Positions 1 through 16,857 of a stretch of 64,000 bases of DNA are shown piece after piece. The stretch comes from Nemopilema nomurai. Taxonomy: Eukaryota > Cnidaria > Scyphozoa > Rhizostomeae > Rhizostomatidae. Location: contig ML133426.1 in NCBI GenBank assembly GCA_003864495.1, forward strand, positions 434,001 to 498,000, written 5' to 3'. The first letter of the stretch is position 1, and the number at the start of each line of letters is the position of its first letter. Under the pieces are notes generated by a model. That model worked only from the letters and a program-made list of their open reading frames with translations, was not told the origin of the DNA and searched no databases. Position numbers and translations under genes: made by a program.

Positions 1-212
1 TTTAGTTTTGTTAACTTTGTTTCAATCTTTGCAAATTCTACCACTAATGGGATACTTTAGACCAGATATTATGAGCTTATTGATAAGATATGGTAAGAGC
101 ATTCTATTCTGATGATATGCGTCTATTGGTTAAAGGTGGAAATATAATGTTGAAGTACTAGAGGAAAGTAATCTCTTTTGCAAACACTATCAAAACGTTA
201 TTTTTGTTTCAG

Positions 213-3369
<3,157 letters not shown>

Positions 3370-4815
3370 TTCGCGCAAGGCTTGGTATATGGACCGCTAA
3401 AGTTTCTTAATGTGCTTATCTCGGTGCTGATCATTAAAAATCATACGGTTATACGGACTTTGCTGCTGAAAAGGCCTCTCTTCGATGCATTCCTTTCGGG
3501 ACGTCGTTACCTTATGTCACAAATACTAACGAAAACCCCAACACGGCACTTGACACAGATTTTGGCCGTGTTTGCGATATTTCGTCGGTATATTGTGCTT
3601 TAAGGTAGCACAAACCCCTTTTGCTTCCGTGAATCAATACCAAGAAAGATGTTCCAGAAATCCCCAGTGCTTCATTTAGTATACCTCGAACTTGATACCT
3701 TCCATCTACTCAACGATATTACATTTGTATTTGATATCATGAAATATCACGTGATCTTTCAGCCTGCAAAGTTTAAAAGAGGCTTTCTATGCAATATTTC
3801 AATGAGTGTCTTCATGCACGGTAGTCACTAACCTTTCCCAGTTTTGCCCAATTTTCTCCACCCCCCTCCCCTTTTCGATTTTCCAAAATACCCTCTCGTA
3901 ACATGTCATTATCCACTAGTGATTTATTACTCTGATTGATCCCATTTAAAGCAAATACTGCCATGCAAACAATATCATCAGACTTAAACCAAGGTTTATT
4001 CCAGATTTGTATTTGTTTACAGCGTCAAAATACCAATAATTCAGATTTCCTTTGTGAAAATATTGTCTCCCCAAGCAACTTCATTTACTCATCTAAATCA
4101 TTGTACCACAGTCTTGAGCTGCATCAGTCTTCTATTTTTTGAAGAAATTATTTTTCTACTTGCTAATTGAATAATTAATTAATTTAAAATGCATGCTACT
4201 GTCACTTGAAAATACGTGTTGAGTTTCTGTGTATCTAATCATTCTTTCGTGACGCGAGTGGTTGCTTCATACATGTTTTTTTCGAAAGCCAGTTCCAGAT
4301 TGGTTGGTTGGTTGGTATCCAGGTGTTTGCTTATTCCAGTCATGACCTGTTATTGTCATGTGTCGTTTTATTCGCTTCGCACAGGGTAGTATTTGGTGCA
4401 TATGCTGTTATGACAGCACCATGTAGTTTTTGAGATCGGAGACAAGACAAGCTTCCGGTGACTGGTCATTTTAAATGGGTGGCTGAACAGGACATGTCAT
4501 TTTGAATGCAAGTTGGAGGGAGTTCTCGGGGTAGAAGCGTGAACCCGTGACCGCGAGGCAAAAGTTATCAATGGAACACTTGAGGAAGCCATATAGCAGT
4601 GTGATCAAAGGTAAAAGGTCAGAGGGTAAATAATATCAACGTCTCAGATTTTTGGGCAATGGTTGTATTTAGACTCAGGCCGCGGCCTCATTCCGGTTCC
4701 TACGAAACTTTCTCGCATGTTGTGAATACACTACCAGTGTAGTCATGGCAACTACGGACGAGCTGGCACTCTTGGAGCTAGTAGCAAACAAGAATGCGTT
4801 TTACTGACCCCCGGG
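3370..4815. other. intergenic, no gene seen
   Basis: This stretch separates the UGP2 stop from the stop codon of the receptor on the opposite strand, so the two genes converge. Short ORFs here lack splice context and recognisable domains. A short GGTT microsatellite occurs near 4300. The 3' UTRs of both flanking genes presumably lie here. Confidence 0.5.
4367..4372 (-). terminator. candidate poly(A) signal AATAAA for the class C GPCR
   Basis: On the minus strand this hexamer reads AATAAA about 450 bases past the receptor stop codon at 4816. It is the canonical metazoan polyadenylation signal, but position alone cannot prove use. Confidence 0.3.
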
Positions 4816-7800
4816 TCAGAGTGCAACCTCCTGATGAGATGCATTGCTGATCTCATCGGGCTTGAAGTCTGTCGTGAAAGTTTCTTGGGATTTGATCGCC
4901 AGTTGAGCTCTCCGTGCCCTCATTGAGCCGAATGTCCCCAGACGTCCATGCGGCACGGTCGCCGCGTTCTTTTCCGGCTGAAACAGAATGATGTATACCT
5001 TGCAGCTGAAAAAACTCAACAGAATAGTCGTGGAGCCGAGAATTCCAAATATGCTCATCGCCATTTTATTGATAATGCCAAGGTCTTGAAAAAAGAGCAA
5101 CGAAATACAGACGATGTTTTCCAGCGTGACGACAAATGTGCTGGCACAGATCGAGCGACTATCGTTGTATTCTCCGGGGACTTTTCTTGCAAGGAATGCT
5201 TGACAGCTGCAGAGAATGTAGAAACACTGACCCGCGAATATTACTGAAAAGTCAATCCAGAACTCCATCTTGCAAGCAATTTTGATTGACTTCGCTTGCT
5301 TGTCGACCGTTCTCTCTAGGGTTATGGGTTTCTCGGGGTTGAACACAATCACTGTTGCTAGGGTTGTTCCAAAGGCAACAAATACGAGTATCATCGCCAA
5401 CTGCCATTTCATGGTCATGAATTTCAGCTTTCCTATTGGAAGAAGTTCGAACGTTAAGGTACTTTCATTTGCCAGTTCTTTGCTTGCTACGCAAAGTTGA
5501 CTCAGATTGGTATTGCACAAGGCCTAAGTTAATAAAGTCGTCCGCTTTGGTATTCTTGCTTATAGGATAAATACTTTCAGTTAATTTGTTACCAATGCAA
5601 TAAGAGCAAATTTTATACTAACTTCAGCATTCTGTCAAAAATCTAGGAACAAGTAAGCATAGATAGTGCAAATCATAATGGTTGAAGTCCAACTTCATAA
5701 ATGGATTTAAATTGCCGATTTACGCAATCTTGAGATCGTAGAATGTTTGCGGAAATCGAGCGAAGATTTCTCTAGGTATGAGTTCTTTATACGTGAAAAT
5801 TATAAAGGTTATTAAGACTTGAACTCTTTTAAGTTATTGACATTGATAGAAAGAAAAAAGTCGTGGGAGCTTACCCTGCCTCATGACTTGCTTCCTGAAA
5901 ATTCTGTACATACGATTAACTTTAACGAAGAGGGATCCAGTAATTAAAGTGGTTGATAGTCCATAAGTGTAGATATATAGGCCGCATTGGTATCTACTGT
6001 TTGCCGTTATAAGCACCAAAGGAGCTGTGTACCCCAATGCAATTCCTAACAGCAGAAGGCTTGTGGCCATTTTGTTTGATGCCTTGACGATGTGGGTGTC
6101 TTTGTGTATGACAAATGTTATGCACACGAGAGAAACAAGAACGAGGCCAATCGTTGCCAAGCACAGGACTGCTATGCCGAACGTACTGGTTGTGAAACCA
6201 GGTTGCTCGACCTCAAGTGGAATGCATTTATGGTTCATGTCATCCGGGACTTCCGTGGGCGGGCACTGCCCACAAGTACCAGTTGGTGTGGAGGAGTATT
6301 CGTTGTCGCTGCACTTTGTGCAGGACCAACAGCAGCCATTATTGGTCCTTGACAACTTCCCATAACCACGTTTGCAGGTTTCGTTGCAAGTCGAAGTAAA
6401 TCTCTTCACACTCGAGGCACTGAGCATTGTCAGACCCTTCAACCTCCCGGTACTCTGCCACTCCGCAATGTCGAAAACCCGGCACCGTTTTCCATTATTG
6501 GAGAAACCTTTAATGACGTAGGAACCATTAATGTCACCATTTGCATCGAAGAAGATTTGATCACCATACTGAGACGTGAAGTTCACTTTTTGAAGGCTCT
6601 CCATCATACCGCTAAAATGAAAGCAGATGGTTACGACAACTCAAATGAAAACACGAGCAAGCTGGAAGAGGTATGCGAGAAAGGAAGAGAAAGAAAACTG
6701 CGCTCTCAGCTGAGCTAGTTTCCTTGTCAGACCATGGTAAAAACTATCGACGGCATTGTACCAGAGTAAAGTACTGTCATGGTGTTCTAAAGTGTAACAA
6801 GTAACAAGTAACACGAATCCTGTTACCAAGTTACCAAAAAAAGCTTGGTGTTGCAAAAACAACCATCGCAACAAGAGCCTCGTCTTGAAAAGAAGAGATT
6901 TGAATACGAAGCTTGTTGGCTGTTCGTCCCTGGGTAAGGAAAATTGTTATTTTTTATAATTGCAAAGAGGGCCCCTTTTGGACTGAACGTTTCCAGGATG
7001 GCTCATTCAAAAGCCGTTTTCAGAGAATATTCTTTCTAAGAGAAGAAGCCTTAATCAGGCTCATGTCACGTCGGCATGGGTCCAAACAAAACTGTAGACC
7101 TAACTTTTTACCTACATAAAGTCAGCAAAATGTTGAAGAAGTGGACAATTGCAAAGATGACCTGCCTGTAATGTAGTATAAGAAAGAGTTGTTTACCTTC
7201 TGTTGAACAGATTAACATGTTTACACTCGGTGTCTTCACAACCGAGAGCTCTGTGTAGTCCACGGGCCACTGCCGTTACTGCATCAATAACATATGATAC
7301 CGTGACCGGAATTTGGTCAAGAAAATTGCCTTGTGCGGACATAAAATGCATTAAGTCTTCCTTTGAAATTGGCAGTAGATCTAGTACACCAGAGCTGATG
7401 TTATTTATCACATGGTCTTTCACAAAATCCCTGAACTTAGATACACCTCTCTGTCCCAACTGCACCGTGATTATCCTGTCAGACATCATTTGCCATTTTG
7501 CCTCGCAGTATAGCCTTCTGTTTGTTAGATAGTCGCTTGATAGAATCCAAGTCTTGTTCGTGAGTTTTCTTTTTAGAGCGTGTGCTAGGATTGAATGCGA
7601 CTCATCCCAGTGCAACAGCAACAACACTATTCTAGGCTGGTCACTCAATGCCAGCTTGTCGAACAGTCGATCAAGTTCTTTCTCATCGTTCGTGTTGATG
7701 ATCTCGTGATCTGAGACGATGCAAACATGATCTTTATCCCAGTCCCCTGCTTGTTCGCGCTTGTTCAATTCCTGCAGCAGCAAGCTAAAAGCAGAGGACG

Positions 7801-8491
7801 AGTAGTCTGTGTGTGTATGCAGCACTGTTATCAGGTTCCAGTGAGATTGTTCCAGGAACTCTGTCAACGCTTCGATCAGCATCTTGTCGCTTGGAACCGT
7901 TCTAAAGAACGTCTTGAAGCGGTCTTTGTTGCTAAGGATAGGCGACGTTGCATAGTAACTCAGTATCGGAATATTATAGACATTGGACAGTGTTGACAAG
8001 CTCATTCCCATTGCTGTTGTTGTTGCACCAATTATTGCAACTTCATGCCGTTTTACTTCTCCGTTGTCCCTACTGTTTGCGTAGAAGTCGTTCACTAACT
8101 CAAGGCCCAAATAGTTCCTAGTAGCTGTATGGACATTATTGCAGCTGTCAGTTATGTCGATAGAAAGGGGTATGTTTGGTAGAATAGCTTTGTCTTTCCT
8201 TATAGCTGTAACTGTGTACACCATAGCCAACGATTCAAAAATGCCAAAGAGTGCCAATGTCTCGCGCGTGTTGGCACATGTGCCATTACTTGAGTCTTTG
8301 TCGGTATGAAAAGAGAACATGCCGACTATCGTAAAATTAGCATTGCATTTCTTCAGGTGGCTGAATAGGGATCCGTATTCTTTCGAACCTGCTGTGCTAA
8401 CAATTATTGAGCACACAATAGTTAATAGATATTTTGCTAGAGGTTTTAGAATTGCCATGCCAATGAGCGCTTGTTTCTCTGCACAGTTCAC
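4816..8491 (-). CDS. class C GPCR, metabotropic-glutamate-receptor-like
   Basis: A seven-transmembrane receptor of the mGluR type, expected at the plasma membrane and sensing glutamate or a related amino acid. Three exons on the minus strand: 8491-7197, 6611-5875 and about 5486-4816. They total 2703 nt (900 aa) with matching phases. Exon 1 encodes an N-terminal hydrophobic signal and a bilobed Venus-flytrap (ANF-receptor) domain, with YYATSP and RTVPSD as in mGluRs. Exon 2 encodes the end of that domain, the cysteine-rich NCD3G linker (about residues 507-562; CNETCKRGYG, GCCWSCTKC) and TM1-TM3. Exon 3 encodes TM4-TM7, ending TM7 with the class signature KVYIILFQPEKN and then a cytoplasmic tail. 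The cysteine-rich linker argues against a GABA-B receptor. Pocket residues equivalent to mGluR1 Thr188, Asp208 and Tyr236 seem present, while the mGluR1 Ser165 region reads TTTA, so the ligand is uncertain. The exon 3 acceptor was chosen for phase; a nearby AG at 5525-5524 would break the frame. The start could also be Met12, which sits closer to the signal peptide. Confidence 0.93.
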
Positions 8492-11400
8492 GGTAGATAT
8501 GCCAGTAAACCCTCTGGCCTATTCATTTACCAAGCCCATCCATGTCGAGCTAAGGCTGTGACGAGACAGCTTTCTCAGAATGTCGTCTTTCCAGCTCCAT
8601 TTTGTACGCTTCCAGCCTCACTGCTCTACAAGTCCACCAAAACTTGAAGCTTCAGAGGCATTCTCAACATTTAAACGAGTGCTCGTCTATGCAATGAAAT
8701 GTAAAAATATCCTTGAAAATGGATAAAAAGTACGTCCTTGTCTTTGAGTACGTTCTGGTCTTGATAATTCTTCGCACGGTGAAACTTTCACTTATTTAGC
8801 AAAATCTTAGCGATAGCAAAACAGTTTACCACGTTGAAGGAGATGCGGCTTTCATGGCTAATTTGCAGTCCTTTTCTTTGCCAGTGTCTTCCATAAATGC
8901 GTCGAAAACGTTGCTAAATAAGCAAGTGGTGTGGGTCACACTCTCGCAGTATATCCTTGCATCAATTATTCGGTTACTAAACACACCGTTGAATTACTTC
9001 CTACCTTGCAATGAAGGACTCCTCTCTGGCTTTCGTTCTTTATACAATCCATCTGAGCACTCAAGCCTTCTTACTTCAAACAATAGCTCGTGAAATCAAT
9101 GTTTCTTTTTCAAATTATTTTATTGCTATCTTGTTGTGACAAAGCAGGAATGAACTATTCGCACAGCTGCCGATTGAAAGTAAACAGAAGGCTCAAGGAC
9201 AATTGCTGTATGTTTGTTAAGTCTAGAATAAAATATCACGTAATTAGTCCCGCTATGCCTGTTTACGCTATTAGGAAATGAAACGGCAATTTTCTTTCGT
9301 GGTTCGGAAGATAGATGCATGCAAACGACTTCCTAATATCCAATCTGCTTTAATTTGAAAGGCAGTCACTTCAATGGGGACAAAATGATATCTAGGAATA
9401 GTGTGAGGGACAGATATACCAGTTATAAAAAGGTATCGACAGACACGAAGAAAATTAGGCTTCCTCGATTTCAGATGCTGACAAAATTCAGTCTTGTATC
9501 ATACTTGCTTTATCGTCTTGCCATCATCTATTCTCCTCTAACCTTTATCAACATAAACAGAATCCAGTATCATCTGTACGAGCCTTATGCATCTGTTCTT
9601 GATACCAGTTTCTTGGGTCAGCATGAACAATGACGATATGAAAGAGATATTGATAATCAACGTTTTCAAGCAACAATTATATGTTGTGTTACCGGTACCA
9701 ACCTTTCCACAAAAGTATCAGCACGATTCCTGCTGCCCGAGTCAGCGATTATTTGAAAAATTGTCACTGAAAAAATAAAGCTCGGCTTTTTTCTAGTTTG
9801 TTCTCGCTAAATCATACAAAATTCAGCAACCTGTCATCGACGCACGAAGACTATTGACTTTTGAATATTGTGCGATTGTTCTTGGTAAATACATTATTTT
9901 TTGCCAGAAAGACATTTAGATAACTTAACAGGTGTTGAAGATAGAAAGTTGACACGTTGAGATATTTTACCTTGAAAAATTATACGTTCTTCTTTGTGAA
10001 GGGCGCCTTGACACGTTAACAAATGACACTTCTATGCATGCTACATGCAGTATCGTTAAGTAACCATTTTGGATAGACTGTTACCTGTTTTATTGGCGAT
10101 TTATTGATGAAGTCTCTAAATGGCTAATCAATTGAAAGACTGTCAAGCATTCAGGCAATTCATGATGGTATTTTGAAAGGCAGGGTAGACATTGTCTTGA
10201 AAAGTGTACAACCAAATGTATTGACGTCATTTTATGACATCTGGATCATTGAAGCGATTTTCTTCAGTGAAAAGTTAGAATGAAAATCGAAAGCAAATCA
10301 AACAATCTTATACAAACTAGCAGGATTGATTGTAAATTTAACAATAGCCAAGGTTGAGTCTTTGTAAAAAGTTTTTGTAAGGTTGAGTATTTTGCAGTAC
10401 ATAGAGCGACCATTCTTAGAGTGCATAAATACGTAGTTGCGAGGCAATTCAGTGATCCCTTGCATATCATTCGCAATGGCGTCTGGGTATGGCTTTTCCT
10501 TTGTCTTGCCAGCTTCCTTTTGATGCTCCTACGATCGTAGAATTTTCGGCTGGATAAAGCCAAGGCATGTATTTTGGGGCTACGTTAATGATGCCCGAGC
10601 AACGTCCTGGCGGATGATATTTAAGGTCCTCAAATTGAAGGAATGTTTCAATTGGCTTTAACCTCTCTGTCATTTTGATTAGAATTGAATCGAGGCGAAC
10701 AGAATAACTATAACATTACATGCAAATTACACACGATAGTGAAGAGGGGAGTGAAATTTTGACTTCACTGCCAGGAACAGAAAACAGAATTATATTATAT
10801 TGCATTGAACGTTAAAGTTTTTCTACGATTGTAGTTGGATGGTATTGGATGTCATTTCTGATTTGAAATTCCCTACAGGGCAAGAAGTCTTATTTAAAGA
10901 CATTTTTGCCGTAAACGGTCACTTGATAAAATGACTGGTTTCAGTTTTTCGAAATAGCTCCCAAACAAATCTCAAAGCAATGAAAATCCTTTCATGTATT
11001 TTTGGCACTGTTCTGTCTGCCTACGTTTATATTTGACTTATTTCGCCGTTATCTCGGTGTAAATTCTATTTCACTTTGTGTACATTTTGCTTACATCTAT
11101 CCATCTAGATGTTTTTGTGTTTTCATTTCCATGCAAAATCCCATTCAATACAGACAGAACAGACAGAGTTTGCCTTTTATTTGTGGGTCTTCTAAAAAAG
11201 GTGTGAGATTGACGAGCCACAAACAGCGAATCATACTCCCTAGTGTTTTGGATCTGAGAAGTATCCCTAAGTACTTTAAGCAAAAGCACTTTTATCACGT
11301 GAAAGTGTGTTTCCGCTTTTTCTTGCTATTGATACTTCAATAATCTTGCTATTGATATTTTAATAATCAATAATCTATCTTCTGGTCCGTAGAGAATGCG

Positions 11401-12425
11401 TGAAAATAACCGACCCAAGCGAGGCTCGTAAGAACTGTTGTAAGAAATCCTGTTGTCTGTGACGAAATCTTTCTTCTCTGTTGGACATACTACTTTCCAT
11501 TCCTCCAAAGAAATTTAACTATGTTGCAACGATTTTACAGGTTTTATCAAAATAAGCATTTAATTCGGAAGTTTTGCCACTTGCCAGTGTTCCATTGTAT
11601 CAACGGTAAACAGACAGAGTTGGATCAGCGAAGGAAAAGACTTAGAGGCCTTTTAAAGTGTTCTAACTCGAGTTGTTTCACCGGCTTAGAGCTTTTGCAG
11701 TGCTTTTGCGGCCTTGGTGCGGGATGTTAACCCTGGAATAATGTTGAAAGCCAAACTGAGTACACTTTTATAAATGTGGTACTTATGGCCTTCTAAGTGT
11801 GGGGCACTCTAGAAAGTCAAAGCAACGCCTTCGAGAAATCACAGCATCAGCTTATCCTAGCTGGGAACTGCATCACAACTGCAATTAACGGCAAATGTGG
11901 CACTTACGCAAGGTATTGGTGTGAAAACACAGCTGCAAAATCATTCACTTTGATAACGATTGGTAGATACCCAGATGCATTGATGATAAAACTTGTGAAA
12001 AATACATGTTTAAAGCCTCAGTTGAAGGTTAAGATTTACTCAGTGGTGCTTTGGTAATGCGAAATATGTTGCAACAAAACCAAAACATCACTTTGCACGT
12101 AAGGAATCAAGGAGCTGAGTTTTCGATTGTTGACCGGCCTAAATTATCCATGGAAACATATTATTTACCGCGTCGAATATGAAAAATGCTGCCTTTATGA
12201 CTCCAAGGAGACCTAGTCCGCGTTTTTCATTAAAACAGGTACATTGTAAGTTCTGATGTAATGCAGGTAGTCAACATTTGTGATCATGTCGAAGGAAGGT
12301 CTACAGAACTTTATCTCTTAGATCCCTGTGGTGAAACATCACAGGTGCAAGTCAGGGCATTTGAAAGACGAAGAACAGGGTTGATGTTGAAAAGAAAAGT
12401 CAAGTAGTTCGTTCCTCAGTAGAAG
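8492..12425. other. intergenic between divergent genes, no gene seen
   Basis: This 3.9-kb spacer lies between the receptor start (minus strand) and the LCLAT1 start (plus strand), so it should hold both promoters and the LCLAT1 5' UTR. I saw no conserved domain, RNA gene or paired terminal repeats. Minus-strand ORFs at 10264-10673 overlap in two frames and match nothing I recognise. Confidence 0.5.
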
Positions 12426-15400
12426 ATGGCAGAAGCAAGCATGTCGGATAAAATCAAGGGAATTATATCAGGCGTTACGTTCACCATCTTTTTGTACTTG
12501 ACTTCGCTCTTCGGAGTTGTTTATCTGGCTGGGCCATTTCTTCCGTTGATGTTTCTCAACAGAGCCATGTACCGTAAAGTTTTCGACTACGCTGTTCACA
12601 CCTGGTTGATGCTGCCTGGAGTGAGTATGGCATTTAAAAAATGCCGGTTGTTTATTTTTTTTGCTGGTGGTGATGCTATCTTGTTTTTTTTGGCTGCTCT
12701 TTGGACAGCTGTAGGCATGTGATGGGATGGATGGGGCGGCGGTCACCGTTCATTTCCCTATTTTTGATAGAAGTTTTGAAATCATACATAGATAGCAAAA
12801 GAACTCTTATTTTACTATCAATGCATTTAAAAAACATGATTCTACAAGTTCATATAAATGCAGATATAACATTTCATCTCGAATCATTCCACCTGAGATA
12901 CAGGAAATAACCTTTGGACTCATCTTCAGTTCAGTTTCATGTTGTACACAGAAGTACAAACGAAATAATTAGCCTCATTGTAACGATGGAAACGTAAAAC
13001 GATAAAAATCGTTTTGCGAAACAATGCATTTTTCATTACAAGAACAGTTTGTTAAATCAAGAAGTAGTTAATGCTGTTTCAAAACAAAGCAGGAATGGTT
13101 TTTTCTTATGAGGGAGAACCCAAACAATGGAATACTGGTCTTTGTTAAGCCTGTTGGAGTTATGACAAGGCTTGAATACTGTTTAAATTGTTAGGTGCAC
13201 TATAGGTTAGAATCTGAGCAATAGACTTCACATTTTCTTCACATGTTTCAGCCTAAATTTAGAATTCAGATGCTTGCAAGCCATTCATAATCTTCTTCAC
13301 CAATGCCATCTGTCTCTAGGTTTACTAAAATGCCTCTGGATTTTTATAGTCCATATCTACATATACCTGAATTTTGTGCCAAACCAAAGCTCATAGAGTA
13401 AAACCTTTCTTCTATCATCTGTAAGCAATTTACTTAAACTTCAAGGCCAAATATCTTTGTGCTCATTTGAATTTTTGCAGTTTATTCTAAAGGAGATCCT
13501 CAAGATGTTAAACAGAAGCCAATTTACATTTGATAAAAAAAATTCCACTTGGCTTGAGGAAAATTTTTAAATAGGCCACTTTCATCTGTGTTCAAAACTT
13601 CCACTATATCCAAATCATTGTTTTAACTATGTGATTCATTTGAAATCTGTTTTGAATTTGGTGATGTAGTAATATCTGTAAGGATAGATCCTCTTTCCCA
13701 TGAAGAACAATCAAAGCCAGAAATATTTTAATGTTTGCTTAGAAAATTTGTCATCATTTTCATTTTTTAGTCTTGATACTATTCAGCTTATTTATAAAAT
13801 AAAGCCAATAACACAGAATATGATAATCTAAAGAAGAAGTAGAATAATCAGAACAAGATGATGTCTAGGGAAGTAAAAAAGCAAAAATTGTATCATATAT
13901 CAGAGAAAATTTTATATCATTTTCATGGCTGTCTTTGACCAGATGAAACAAAATGCCTAACATTGAAGACCTTTTGAAAAACTGATCAAGTTAGCTGTTA
14001 TTATTTTACATCTTGGTGATTATTCACAAAAGCTTTTTTTATTTTTTTGAGTTTCTGTATTACATTTTTAAAGTGAAACATCTGATTTTATCTATTCTAA
14101 AAAGTTTCTCTTTTTCTTTCCCGTCAAGGCTCTAATGGGTAAGTATGTTAATATTTACTTTTTTGTACCAGCATAATAATTTTTACCTACCATTTGAGTT
14201 TTCGAATAAACATTTGAGTCAATTCTTTGAGAACACCAAGGAAGGGTTTTAAAAAAAATTCATTTCTGGGTAGACTTTCATCTTTTCCAACCATTGTAGA
14301 GTTTCTGCTTAAGTACACTGTTATTTAGGTTGATAATATTAAATAAATGATAGGGTATTAAATAGATGAAAGTTTCATATTGCCCATAATGTTAACTTTT
14401 TATCTATGTCTATATGAGAATGATGCCTCAACCTGGCCAAAAGCAATTTGATAGTAAATGGTGATTTTGCTGATAATATTTCAAAGACCTTCTGTTTTTT
14501 TCCAGAGTTGTTCTTTGGAACAAAGATTCTAATCAAAGGTGACAAAGTGCCAAAAGATGAAGCTTCTCTGATAATAATGAATCATAGATGTCGCCTGGAT
14601 TGGATGTTTTACTTCATGGTACTTCTAAGAAATGGAAACCTTAGAAATGAAAAGATAATCCTGCGGGGGGACCTTAAACTTGTTCCAGGTCCAGGTGAGT
14701 GCTTTAAGGGCTTGTCTGAAGAACGTCCACTTTACTATGTACCATAGTTCAATGGGTGCCTAGATAACATTAATTGTCTATACAGCAATATTCAGATTTT
14801 ATGCACCACAAGTGCCTTAAACTATGCCTACAAGGCACGCCATATGTCATCTTTAACAATATAAATATATAGATAGACCTTCACTTTTGAATGTACTTAA
14901 CAGAATTTGACAGCAAAAGACATTTTGATGCAAATGTAAGATATCTTCTTTCTATCATTACTAGCTCAGATTATATATATTATCTTTAAATTTTGTGCTA
15001 AGGAAAATCTTTCAAGTTCAAGTTTGCATGTCAAATTTTTGCTTTGTCTATAAAGTTCAAATTTTGAACAATTTCAAACCCATTCTGCTACTCTAGGTGG
15101 ACCCTTCTAGAATTATAATTAGTTTCACCAATGCTTACTCGATGGCAAAACTTAGTAATTGTGTCAAAGTTTTATTTCCATCACTTGTGTATCTCTAGGA
15201 TGGGCAATGCAGAATGCAATGTACCTTTTCCTCAAACGAAGGTGGGAGCAGGATAAAGATTACCTTAGGTCCATATTCAACTATTTCCTTGACACCGAAT
15301 TCCCGCTGCAACTCCTCATTTTCCCAGAAGGGACAAACTTCTGCCCTGAGGGAAAAGCGAAGAGTGATTCATTCGCCAAAAAGAATAATCTACCACTCTA

Positions 15401-15953
15401 CGAATATGTTCTTCACCCACGTGTCCGTGGTTTCAATTTCATCATACAAAAATTGCGAGATAAGTCTCTGAAAGCGGTACATGACGTCACAATTGGGTAC
15501 AAGAAACGGTTCTGTTACGGCGAACTCGATTTGCTGCGCGGTAAATTTCCGGGAGAGATACATGTATACCTCACTCGGTATGACATCAGCTCATTACCAC
15601 GTGACTCGGACTCCATTGACAATTGGTGCGTTCAGAGGTGGTCGGAGAAGGAGAAAAGGCTGGAAAAATTCTACAAAGATGGAGAGTTCACGGAACACAA
15701 TTCAATATCAGAAAGCGACCGTATTGAGACAGAAACGGCTGCAGTAAGAAAGATGCAAGCAGTGGTCATTTTCTGGCTTGCTTTTGTTTTTGGCGTTTTT
15801 TACCTGATGTGGTGTTCTTTGGCGTTCAGGTACTTCGGGGCCTTTGTTTCAGTATTTCATATCTTGGTCATAGTTTACTATGGCGGAACAGACTTGCTAC
15901 AGATCCACCTGCATGAACAGAGCAAGCAAGGTGCTCAAAGCAAGAGTGACTGA
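12426..15953 (+). CDS. LCLAT1: lysocardiolipin / lysophospholipid acyltransferase
   Basis: An acyl-CoA-dependent acyltransferase of the PlsC/AGPAT superfamily. The LCLAT1 (ALCAT1) branch re-acylates lysocardiolipin and lyso-PI/PG in ER and mitochondria-associated membrane. Exons are 12426-12620, 14508-14694 and 15199-15953, in matching phases 0, 0/1 and 1, giving 378 aa; human forms are about 376-414 aa. Residues about 15-38 form an N-terminal membrane anchor ending FLPLMFLN. The catalytic block NHx4D is NHRCRLD (His91, Asp96), and the acyl-acceptor block is LLIFPEGT (168-172). The LCLAT1-specific YEYVLHPR and AVHDVT follow. Two hydrophobic segments (about 315-355) close the protein. The exon 2 acceptor is a doublet (ccagag); only use of the second AG keeps the frame. 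With that choice the segment just after LP is roughly five residues shorter than in the human protein. The intron at 12621-14507 is A+T-rich and shows no other gene. Confidence 0.95.
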
Positions 15954-16389
15954 GCGACACAGGACGCGGGCTTGCCAGCTAGGGACTAATAGGACTAACA
16001 GATTTAGGCTAGACTCGTGTTTAGATTCATACGTACTTCATTATATAATCATTTGTATCCATAGGATCTATTATATACAATTATGCTGTTGAAAAGCAGA
16101 ATCGACGTTCATGAACATTCTCATGCAAACTGTGGGTCTCCCTTGCATTGGCTTGATTTTGCATGTCGAATGATCATTTGCAGCAGAATTTTCTCTTTGT
16201 CTAGCAAAGACAGATTGTGTTTGCAAATTTGACTAGTAAGGAGTCAATAATATCTGCATAAGCTTAATTTTATAAGAGCCAGAAGCAGCAGAAAGATAAG
16301 AAATTTTGTTTTCACTGTTTTTGGTATTGCAAAGTTTTGTACCACGAATAATTTGATCACAAGTTTCTACTAATTGCCTCGATTATTTG

Positions 16390-16395
16390 AATAAA
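16390..16395 (+). terminator. candidate poly(A) signal AATAAA for LCLAT1
   Basis: Canonical AATAAA about 440 bases after the LCLAT1 stop codon, the first one seen downstream on this strand. Use in vivo is inferred. Confidence 0.4.
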
Positions 16396-16857
16396 CATCA
16401 TCTTATTCACCTAGGCACCTAAAATCTTAGTGTAATTGCAGATCGATTGTGTAATTGTAATTATTCCAATTCACGAACTTATTCCAGTTTCAAGGAAATA
16501 TTAGCATATTACTTATGACTTCAAGTGGTTTTTTAATTCATTTCTGGCATTTATAGGGCCTTCGCAAGTCTCTTTTTTAGCTAAATAACTTGTTATAACA
16601 TACATATCTGTAGCTATACTCCAATTAGTATGATGTAATACATTTTAACCCGATATAATATAGTATAATATTCAACTTGCCGAAATTCAGTTTTGTTCTG
16701 GATGAAATCTGACGAAGAGGGGGTAACCCCCCGTGGGTAACGTACAACAAATGGCCCTTACTCAGACTGCTGTGAGTAAACATTGAAGCCAATTTGGGTA
16801 TGTTTTTACTCCTAATACCCGACCCCCGAAATACCAAACAGATGTCATGCTTGTGCG

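Noticed and set aside
10264..10673. Overlapping minus-strand ORFs
   Set aside because: Two frames open in the same stretch with no recognisable domain; more likely chance.
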